In this document: in pieces, positions 1 through 5,063 of the stretch
How positions within the stretch are numbered: position 1 is the stretch's first letter
Layout of the letters: each line of letters begins with the position of its first letter
DNA from: Clostridia bacterium
Lineage (GTDB): Bacteria > Bacillota > Clostridia > Christensenellales > Aristaeellaceae
DNA length: 8,688 bases
Assembly: GCA_900754755.1 (NCBI GenBank)
Contig: CAAEEC010000381.1
Span: 1-8,688, forward strand
Reading direction: 5' to 3'
The notes under the pieces: model-generated
Told to the model about the DNA's origin: nothing
The model's database searches: none
What the model saw: the letters and a program-made list of their open reading frames with translations, nothing else
Made by a program: the position numbers and the translations under genes

Positions 1-231
1 GCCCGGCTTCAAATCCTGATAATAGCCGAGAAAGCGGCGGGTGTCCGTTTTTCGCACCGGCAAGCCGTGGGCAGACACCGCGGGCGAAAACACAAAGCCG
101 GTTTCCTCCTGCAGGGCGCGGATCTTTTCCCCGCAAGTTTGCTGCAAATAGGGGCACAGATTGAATTGGACGGGCATGCGCTCATAGCCCTTGCGGCGGG
201 CGATGGCGAAAAAGTTTTCCCGCTCCGTCAT
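1..231 (-). CDS. Uroporphyrinogen-decarboxylase-family-like protein, N-terminal 77 residues (runs off the left edge)
   Basis: The reverse strand stays open from an ATG at 231 to the window edge, giving 77 residues that begin MTERENFFAIARRKGYERMP and continue VQFNLCP. A strong ribosome site, AAGGAGAG (238-245), lies 6 nt before the ATG, so the start is well supported. The pattern of a short helix 'T.REN....R..GYER.P' followed by a beta strand is typical of the start of URO-D-fold proteins in Firmicutes. That group includes heme-pathway decarboxylases and also corrinoid-dependent methyltransferases of the MtaA/CmuA type. The catalytic region is outside the window, so the two cannot be separated; in anaerobic Clostridia the methyltransferase-like group is common. 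No signal peptide or membrane segment is seen. The gene lies directly behind the terminator of the cvpA unit and no clear promoter of its own is visible. The reading frame is certain; the family call is moderate. Confidence 0.62.
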   Translation of the reverse strand, partial: MTERENFFAIARRKGYERMPVQFNLCPYLQQTCGEKIRALQEETGFVFSPAVSAHGLPVRKTDTRRFLGYYQDLKPG

Positions 232-261
232 ACGAATCTCTCCTTCGCAAAAAATATTTTG

Positions 262-306
262 AAAAAAATGCCCGCACGCCAGGGAGATCGCCGAGCGTGC
301 GGGCAT
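262..306 (-). terminator. Intrinsic (Rho-independent) terminator after cvpA
   Basis: Read on the minus strand, ATGCCCGCACGC (306-295) pairs perfectly with GCGTGCGGGCAT (279-268) around a 15-nt loop. The 12-bp GC-rich stem is followed at once by a run of seven T (268-262, the first also pairing in the stem). It starts 13 nt after the cvpA stop codon. On the plus strand the same hairpin is preceded by A's and not followed by T's, so it should act only on leftward transcription. It ends the DUF5711-cvpA transcript. Confidence 0.93.
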
Positions 307-319
307 TGCGAAAACGCGT

Positions 320-1048
320 TTAATAGAGCAGGGATTGGATCCAAGACTGAATGTTGAACAGCCGCATATTGCCAAAGACGCTGGCCAGCGTGGATTCTTC
401 GTACAGCGCGCTCACGGAAGGAATGTTGATCACGTCCAGCGCCATGGGCAGCACGGCCAGCAGGAGCAGCACCAGCAAATAGCCGCGCACCAAGCCGAAC
501 AGGCCGCCGGCGATGGCGTCGAACCCGCGCAGCGCCGGGAAGCGCAGCACGCGGCTTAGGAGGTTGATCAGCAGGGTAACCACCGCGTAGCTGATGAAGA
601 AGAGCAGGATGAAGCTGAGCAGTTGGAACGCAGCCGTCCAAATGGTCTGGTCGAGATAATCCGCCAGCGTCGTAATGCCCAGCGAGGCGAAGGCCTGCGT
701 GTTCACATTGCTAGCAAACGCTTCCGCCAGGAATGGCAACCGCTCCTGGATGGCGGCCAAGGCGTTGTTCCAAATGGTCGTGCTGGAAGCGAGCGCTTCC
801 GTGACCGTGGCGGAAGCGATTTGCGCGCTGGGGAAAAAGTCCGCCGCTTCCAAATACGTGGAAAGCACGCCCATCAGGGAGGAATTGGACAAGATGGCCT
901 CGCTCAGCGCGCCATACGTTGCCTTTGCCGCAAACCAGGCGACGATAAAGCCCAGCACCGTGAGTCCCGAGGCAATGAATCCTTTATACATGCCCGAAAC
1001 CAGGCAAATGCCAAAGATTGCGAGAATTACAATGTCGATTACGTTCAT
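320..1048 (-). CDS. CvpA family membrane protein
   Basis: A 242-residue integral membrane protein. Two hydrophobic helices lie at about residues 4-24 and 27-45. A less hydrophobic stretch of about 90 residues, Ala/Ser/Thr rich and probably outside the membrane, separates them from helices at about 138-163 and 184-207. The segment GFDAIAGGLFGLVRGY (175-190) matches the conserved CvpA motif (G.D...G..FG..RG) leading into the last helix. CvpA proteins are named from E. coli, where the gene is needed for colicin V production; their molecular role is unsettled, and envelope homeostasis and stress resistance have been proposed. The ATG at 1048 has a strong ribosome site, GGGAGGAGAG (1054-1063). The gene follows the DUF5711 gene by only 18 nt, with its ribosome site inside that gap, so the two are very likely one transcript. 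A terminator follows the stop codon. The family call is firm; the function is not. Confidence 0.88.
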   Translation of the reverse strand: MNVIDIVILAIFGICLVSGMYKGFIASGLTVLGFIVAWFAAKATYGALSEAILSNSSLMGVLSTYLEAADFFPSAQIASATVTEALASSTTIWNNALAAIQERLPFLAEAFASNVNTQAFASLGITTLADYLDQTIWTAAFQLLSFILLFFISYAVVTLLINLLSRVLRFPALRGFDAIAGGLFGLVRGYLLVLLLLAVLPMALDVINIPSVSALYEESTLASVFGNMRLFNIQSWIQSLLY

Positions 1049-1066
1049 GAAATCTCTCCTCCCATT

Positions 1067-2161
1067 CTATGGTAGTGCGATGGTATACAGTTCCCCGGCG
1101 GACTCCACAATGGCGGTATTAGCGCTGGTGACGCCAACGACCCCATCCACCACGATTGGCAGCTGATACGCCCGCGCGCGCGTTTCCCCCGCCCGGCAAA
1201 TCATCACCGCGGAATCGGAAAAGCCATAGAGCGTGCCCGCCCGGCAAAAGATGGCGTCGCAGGGGAACGGCATGCGCAATAGCCGCTCCGTGCCCCCCTG
1301 GATCAGCTTCACATCGCTGATCTGGGCCATTGCGTCGCTCTGCGCCACGGGCACCAAGGCCATCAAGGGATCGCTCACATTTTCCTCCACAGCCTCCATA
1401 TACCAGCCATACACCAGCTTGCGCTCGCTGGCGATCTCCGAACCGGCATAGTCATACGTCTTTATGTATGTCGTGCCGACGGCGCGCAATTGCGAAGCTT
1501 GGAACAGCGTCCGATACACCACTTCCTCAATTTCGCGCACAGAACCCAGCGTTTGCCGGCCCGGCTGATAGGTGGTGATGATGCTCATGGGCACGCTGCC
1601 CGAAGTGTCCATCGTCATCACCCACAACAGCGCGCCATTGGAGAAAAAGCCAAAGTCCATCACAATCTGCCCCGCCAAATCGACCTGGTCGATCTGGCGG
1701 CCCGTGAGCTCATAGATCAAAAGCTGCGCGGAGGTTTCCTCCGTGCCGAGCATGGCCGCCGCGTAACGAGACCCGACCGTCGCGCTCAAAACGGGCATTG
1801 TGGTGGCTCCGGAATACATCGTGGCGCCCGTAGCGCTTTCGATGAAAGACAAAGAAGTATCCGTCCATGTGGCAACGCCGTCCTGGCTCACATCATATTT
1901 GGCGTTTATGCCGGCGGAATAGTTCCATTTCAAGTTGCCATTCGCGTCGAGCGCGCCAATCATCGCGCCATCGTAATATATCACGCCGTCATCCAGCACA
2001 TTCACATCCAAGCTTGCGCGCAGCCCCAGGGGAACCGCGGCGCCAACCTGTGTGCTTCCAGCGCCGGTGATCAGATACGAAAGCAGCACCGCAAGGCCGG
2101 TGCATGCGAGCACAATCAGAAGAACGACAGGCCACGGTGTGCGTGCCGCGCGTTTTTCCAT
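1067..2161 (-). CDS. DUF5711-type membrane-anchored protein with a predicted beta-propeller-like exterior domain
   Basis: A 364-residue protein with a short basic N-terminus (MEKRAARTPW), one membrane helix at about residues 10-31, and then a long, mostly beta-strand domain that should lie outside the cell membrane. The exterior part has recurring strand-turn units such as 'VIYYDGAMIGALDANGNLKW', typical of WD40/PQQ-like propeller blades in which a value is displayed and compared. Size, topology and the CvpA neighbour fit DUF5711, a Clostridia-enriched family of unknown function; I assign it from pattern, not a search. The frame stays open upstream to a GTG at 2188, but that codon has no ribosome site. 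The ATG at 2161 has GGAGG (2167-2171) at 5-nt spacing and is the better start. No catalytic motif is visible. It probably acts as a structural or sensing partner in the envelope; that role is inference. Confidence 0.72.
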   Translation of the reverse strand: MEKRAARTPWPVVLLIVLACTGLAVLLSYLITGAGSTQVGAAVPLGLRASLDVNVLDDGVIYYDGAMIGALDANGNLKWNYSAGINAKYDVSQDGVATWTDTSLSFIESATGATMYSGATTMPVLSATVGSRYAAAMLGTEETSAQLLIYELTGRQIDQVDLAGQIVMDFGFFSNGALLWVMTMDTSGSVPMSIITTYQPGRQTLGSVREIEEVVYRTLFQASQLRAVGTTYIKTYDYAGSEIASERKLVYGWYMEAVEENVSDPLMALVPVAQSDAMAQISDVKLIQGGTERLLRMPFPCDAIFCRAGTLYGFSDSAVMICRAGETRARAYQLPIVVDGVVGVTSANTAIVESAGELYTIALP

Positions 2162-2166
2162 TTCTT

Positions 2167-2171
2167 CCTCC
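2167..2171 (-). promoter_or_regulatory. Ribosome binding site that fixes the DUF5711 start
   Basis: GGAGG on the minus strand, 5 nt (AAGAA) before the ATG at 2161. The in-frame GTG at 2188 lies upstream of this site and has no comparable sequence before it. This decides in favour of the 364-residue protein over a 373-residue one. Confidence 0.85.
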
Positions 2172-2215
2172 GTTCCTATCCGCGCCACCGGTTTGAAAAG
2201 TTTCCGCGAACCAGC

Positions 2216-2244
2216 TTGAACGATGGCGCTATTCCTATTATAAT
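2216..2244 (+). promoter_or_regulatory. Rightward sigma-A-type promoter for the metallophosphoesterase-ABC gene run
   Basis: TTGAAC (2216-2221), a 17-nt spacer, then TATAAT (2239-2244): -35 matches 5 of 6 consensus bases, -10 matches 6 of 6, and spacing is optimal. Transcription should start near 2251. That leaves a 5' leader of about 119 nt before the ATG at 2370, which contains the parS site and a hairpin. This is the only clear promoter on the plus strand ahead of the rightward genes. Confidence 0.82.
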
Positions 2245-2265
2245 AGAAGGCAGGGAATTCTGCAA
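2237..2265 (-). promoter_or_regulatory. Leftward sigma-A-type promoter for DUF5711-cvpA
   Basis: On the minus strand TTGCAG (2265-2260) is followed after exactly 17 nt by TATAAT (2242-2237). The -10 is a perfect consensus; the -35 keeps only the TTG core. The expected start of transcription is near 2230, giving a leader of about 70 nt before the ATG at 2161. The -10 is part of the palindrome CTATTATAATAG (2235-2246), which also supplies the -10 of the rightward promoter. An alternative perfect -35, TTGACA at 2283-2278, exists but has only a poor -10 at suitable spacing. Confidence 0.68.
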
Positions 2266-2300
2266 TAGTCTAGATACTGTCAATTGCAAGAAAAATTCAC

Positions 2301-2316
2301 TGTTTCACGTGAAACA
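2301..2316. other. parS: parS centromere site (ParB/Spo0J binding site)
   Basis: TGTTTCACGTGAAACA is a perfect 16-bp palindrome, identical to the parS consensus known from Bacillus subtilis and conserved across most bacteria. ParB binds it, loads as a CTP-dependent clamp and spreads to neighbouring DNA, organising the origin region together with ParA/Soj and SMC. It lies between divergent promoters and the first rightward gene, not inside a coding region. Chance occurrence of this exact 16-mer in a window this size is negligible. Two other CACGTG cores in the window lack the flanking arms. parS sites normally cluster near the replication origin, so this region is probably origin-proximal. Confidence 0.95.
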
Positions 2317-2320
2317 ATCC

Positions 2321-2344
2321 GCGGCGGTGCTTTTGCATCGCCGT
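2321..2344 (+). other. Leader hairpin just upstream of the metallophosphoesterase ribosome site
   Basis: CGGCGGTGC (2322-2330) pairs with GCATCGCCG (2335-2343) around a TTTT loop. The 9-bp stem has one G-U wobble and can be extended by a further G-U pair (2321/2344). No T-run follows, so it is not a terminator. It ends 14 nt before the ribosome site at 2358 and could affect mRNA stability or translation. Function is unknown. Confidence 0.5.
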
Positions 2345-2369
2345 ATCCAACCATCGCGGAGGAGGGATT

Positions 2370-3305
2370 ATGGCCCGATCCAAAAAAACGGCTCCCCGCA
2401 AAAAAGCGCGCGGCAGGCGGTGGGGCGCCTGGGTCTTTGCCTTTCTTGCGCTGGTAGTGTGCGCGGCCGTCCTGGCGATGCACATAAGCGCCAGCGTTGT
2501 GCATGTGCAATACGCGCAGGTGTATTTGCAGGACTTGCCCGCCGCGTTCGAGGGTACGAAGCTGCTATTCGTTTCCGACATCCATCTGATGGGTGTCAAC
2601 ACGCCGCAGCGCGCGGCAAAACTGATGGAATCGCTCGCGCAGTTGCAACCGGATCTTTTGCTCTTGGGCGGCGATTACACCAGCCAAAGCCTGCTAGAAA
2701 TGCACGAGGAGGACGCCCGCAACGCCCAGGCCAGCCGCCGCCGGGAATTTTTTGAGGCCATTGCCGCCTTCCCTGCCCCCATGGGCAAATACGCCGTGGT
2801 AGGCAACCACGATGTTTCCGTGCCCGGCCTGCGGGAGGCCCTCGCCGCGGGCAACATCACGCTGTTGCAAAACGAAGCCATTCGCGTGCTTTCGGGGAAT
2901 GACGCACTGACCATCGTAGGGCTGGACGATTTTTCGCTCGGCGAACGCAATGTGCAAGGTATGGGCAGCATGGTCGCGTCCAGCGATTGCGTGATCGTGC
3001 TCTCCCATTCGCCGGACGCCTTCCCCGCCATCATCGCCTCGGAAGCGGCCGATGGCGGCAAATGGGCGGATCTGGTGCTCAGCGGGCACACGCACGGCGG
3101 CCAATTCCGCTTGCTGGGCTGGTCGCCCCGCATCCCCTCCACTTACGGGGAAAAGTACCTTTCCGGCTGGGTGGAGGAAAACGGCCACAGTATGCTCGTG
3201 AGCAACGGCGTGGGCTGTTCGGTGGTCAACCTGCGCTGGGGCGCGCCAGCGCAAGCGCACTTGATTACGCTCTACCGCGCGCAGGATAGCGCCGGTGGAC
3301 TTTGA
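2370..3305 (+). CDS. Membrane-anchored YkuE/YaeI-like metallophosphoesterase
   Basis: A 311-residue protein of the calcineurin-like phosphoesterase superfamily. A lysine/arginine-rich N-terminus (residues 1-17) precedes a hydrophobic segment (about 19-38) that should act as a signal anchor. R16-R17 precede it, but the rest of a Tat motif is missing. All di-metal site motifs are present in order: D70-x-H72 (SDIH), GGD102Y, GN146H147D148, SH213SPD and GH240TH242GGQ. This arrangement is that of YkuE-type phosphodiesterases; the true substrate is unknown, and lipid or cell-wall-linked phosphoesters are the usual suggestions. The ATG at 2370 has a very strong ribosome site, GGAGGAGGG (2358-2366). 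It is the first gene after the rightward promoter, and a 33-nt gap without a terminator separates it from the ABC transporter genes. Active-site integrity suggests a working enzyme. Confidence 0.9.
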   Translation: MARSKKTAPRKKARGRRWGAWVFAFLALVVCAAVLAMHISASVVHVQYAQVYLQDLPAAFEGTKLLFVSDIHLMGVNTPQRAAKLMESLAQLQPDLLLLGGDYTSQSLLEMHEEDARNAQASRRREFFEAIAAFPAPMGKYAVVGNHDVSVPGLREALAAGNITLLQNEAIRVLSGNDALTIVGLDDFSLGERNVQGMGSMVASSDCVIVLSHSPDAFPAIIASEAADGGKWADLVLSGHTHGGQFRLLGWSPRIPSTYGEKYLSGWVEENGHSMLVSNGVGCSVVNLRWGAPAQAHLITLYRAQDSAGGL

Positions 3306-3338
3306 TATAAAAAATTCATACGGCTACAGAAGGAAGGA

Positions 3339-5063
3339 ATGGGAATGCTCAGGGACTTTTTCCGGAAATATGGGTGGAACTACATTCCCGGCGCGATTTT
3401 CCTGGTGCTGAGCACCTGGATCCAAACGCGCGCGCCCCTGGTGCTGGGCAACGCCATTGAGCTGTTCACGGGCAGCGACTACGCCGCCTTCGCGCGCGAA
3501 GCGTGGCGCACGCTGACCATCGCAGTGGGCGTGTTCTTCACCAGGATTGCCTGGCGATACTTTATCATCGGCACATCGCGCGAAATGGAGATTTACCTGC
3601 GTGACCGCCTGTTTTGGCACTTGGAATATTTGCCCATCCGCTTCTATTCCGAAAACCGTTCCGGCGATCTCATGGCCTATGCCATCAACGATGTGGGCGC
3701 TGTGCGCATGACCTTCGGCATGGTGATGGCGCAATCGCTCACAGCCATCACCAGCATCGGCTTTTCCGTAAACGAGATGGCGCTGGGCGTACACCCCCGA
3801 TTGACGCTATTCGCCCTGTTGCCCGTGCCGGTGGCGATCTTCTTTATCTTGTTCATCGGCCAAAGCGTGCAAGTGAAATTCCGGCGCGTGCAGGAGCTGT
3901 TCTCCCAGCTTTCAGGCCACGTGCAAGAAAACATCAACGGCATGCGCGTGCTCAAGGCGTTCGCCATGGAAAAGCAGCAGTATGAGCACTATCAGCAAGA
4001 GAGCGACGATATGCGCACGGCAAACCTGCGCCTGTCCTATACCTCCGCCCTGCTCTCCCCCGCCATCCAGACCGTGTTTGGCGTGAGCTATGCCATTGGC
4101 CTGGTCTATGGCGGACACCTGGTGGCGGATGGGCTGATCAGCCTGGGCGATTACGTGGCCTTCAATTCGTATCTCACGATGATCGTCGCGCCCGTCACTT
4201 CCATCGGCCGCATTGTGAACATGCTCCAGCGCGGCCTGGCCTCGCTCAAGCGGCTGAACGCGCTGATGGTGCAGCCGGAACTAAAGCAGTTCGACCGGGT
4301 GGACGACGGCGTGCCCATCCGCGGGGGTATCGAAGCGCGCCACCTCAGCTATTCGCATCCGGACAATGGGCAAAGCGCGCTGGTGGACGTGAGCTTCACG
4401 CTCGCGCCTGGCCAGAAGCTGGGCATCGCCGGCAAAACGGGCAGCGGCAAGAGCACGCTGGTGCTTTTGCTCACCAAGCTGCTCGAAGCGCAGGAGGGCC
4501 AGCTTTTCATCGATGGGCGCGATATCCGCACCGTGCCCGCCGCCTCGCTGCGCAGGGCCATTGGCTATGTGCCGCAGGACGGTTTTTTGTTCAACACCAC
4601 CATTGAGGACAACATCGCCTTTTTCACCGGCGCTTCGCACGAAGCAGTGGAAGCCGCCGCCGCGCAGGCCGGCCTGTCCACCGACCTAAGCGCCATGCCG
4701 CACGGCCTGCAAACCATCTGCGGCGAGCACGGCAACCACCTTTCGGGCGGGCAACGGCAGCGCGTGTCGCTGGCGCGAGCGTTTGTGCGCAACCCCGCCA
4801 TCCTGCTCCTGGACGACACGCTCTCCGCCGTAGATACGCGCACGGAAGCGCGCATCCTGGAAAACCTACACGGCGAACTCGCGGGCCGCACCGCGATCAT
4901 CATTTCGCACCGGCTCTCCGCCCTGGCGGAAGCGGATGAGATTCTCTTTATGGAAAATGGACGCGTGGCGGAGCGCGGCACGCACGAGCAGTTGCTCGCG
5001 CTGGGCGGTCGCTATGCCGAAATGTGGAACCAGCAAAAGGAGAAAGAAAATGCAAATGCGTGA
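3339..5063 (+). CDS. ABC exporter half-transporter, YheI/BmrC type (degenerate catalytic residue)
   Basis: A 574-residue half-transporter with an N-terminal six-helix membrane domain (about 15-310) and a C-terminal ATPase domain (about 330-570). Visible ATPase motifs: Walker A GKTGSGKS (365-372), Q-loop Q413, signature LSGGQ (468-472), Walker B ILLLDD with D492 and D493, and H-loop H524. The catalytic glutamate after Walker B is replaced by aspartate (D493), as in BmrC-type subunits of heterodimeric multidrug exporters. The canonical LSGGQ here should complete the active ATP site on the partner encoded next door. AGGAAGGA (3331-3338) abuts the ATG at 3339, so the second ATG at 3345 (572 residues, MLRDFF...) has better spacing and may be the real start. 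The gene overlaps its partner by 14 nt. The exported substrate cannot be read from sequence; drugs, lipids or peptides are all possible. Confidence 0.91.
   Translation: MGMLRDFFRKYGWNYIPGAIFLVLSTWIQTRAPLVLGNAIELFTGSDYAAFAREAWRTLTIAVGVFFTRIAWRYFIIGTSREMEIYLRDRLFWHLEYLPIRFYSENRSGDLMAYAINDVGAVRMTFGMVMAQSLTAITSIGFSVNEMALGVHPRLTLFALLPVPVAIFFILFIGQSVQVKFRRVQELFSQLSGHVQENINGMRVLKAFAMEKQQYEHYQQESDDMRTANLRLSYTSALLSPAIQTVFGVSYAIGLVYGGHLVADGLISLGDYVAFNSYLTMIVAPVTSIGRIVNMLQRGLASLKRLNALMVQPELKQFDRVDDGVPIRGGIEARHLSYSHPDNGQSALVDVSFTLAPGQKLGIAGKTGSGKSTLVLLLTKLLEAQEGQLFIDGRDIRTVPAASLRRAIGYVPQDGFLFNTTIEDNIAFFTGASHEAVEAAAAQAGLSTDLSAMPHGLQTICGEHGNHLSGGQRQRVSLARAFVRNPAILLLDDTLSAVDTRTEARILENLHGELAGRTAIIISHRLSALAEADEILFMENGRVAERGTHEQLLALGGRYAEMWNQQKEKENANA
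5037..5043 (+). promoter_or_regulatory. Ribosome binding site fixing the start of the second ABC half-transporter
   Basis: AAGGAGA lies 6 nt before the ATG at 5050, inside the last codons of the first ABC gene. The frame is open upstream to an ATG at 4936, but that stretch overlaps the conserved C-terminal part of the first ABC gene and reads as low-complexity shadow sequence. Start at 5050 is clearly preferred. Confidence 0.85.

Larger units (their letters stand above)
2251..2369 (+). other. Predicted 5' leader of the rightward transcript
   Basis: About 119 nt between the predicted transcription start and the first rightward gene. It holds an inverted pair TGCAAT (2261-2266) / ATTGCA (2283-2288), the parS palindrome (2301-2316), a hairpin with stem arms 2322-2330 and 2335-2343, and the ribosome site GGAGGAGGG (2358-2366). 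I recognise no riboswitch class and no T-run that would make an attenuator. No convincing gene is encoded here. Confidence 0.6.

Noticed and set aside
2162..2188. GTG at 2188 as the DUF5711 start.
   Set aside because: It has no ribosome site, while the ATG at 2161 has GGAGG at good spacing and a typical basic-then-hydrophobic N-terminus.
2255..2283. Perfect TTGACA -35 on the minus strand (2283-2278) as the main leftward promoter.
   Set aside because: At 17-nt spacing the -10 would be GAATTC. The best match, CAGAAT, needs a 15-nt spacer. The shared palindromic TATAAT with TTGCAG at 17 nt is a better overall fit.
1490..2755. Long open frame on the plus strand (421 codons) across the DUF5711 gene and the promoter region.
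   Set aside because: Its product is arginine/histidine/proline-rich shadow sequence with no recognisable domain, it lies antisense to a well-supported gene, and it runs through the promoters and parS.
3303..3311. TATAAA-like sequence between the metallophosphoesterase and the first ABC gene as a promoter.
   Set aside because: No -35 element is present at suitable spacing, and the gap is only 33 nt. Co-transcription is the simpler explanation.
3918..3923. Further CACGTG cores (also 7560-7565) as possible extra parS sites.
   Set aside because: The flanking TGTTT/AAACA arms are absent, and both lie inside conserved coding sequence.
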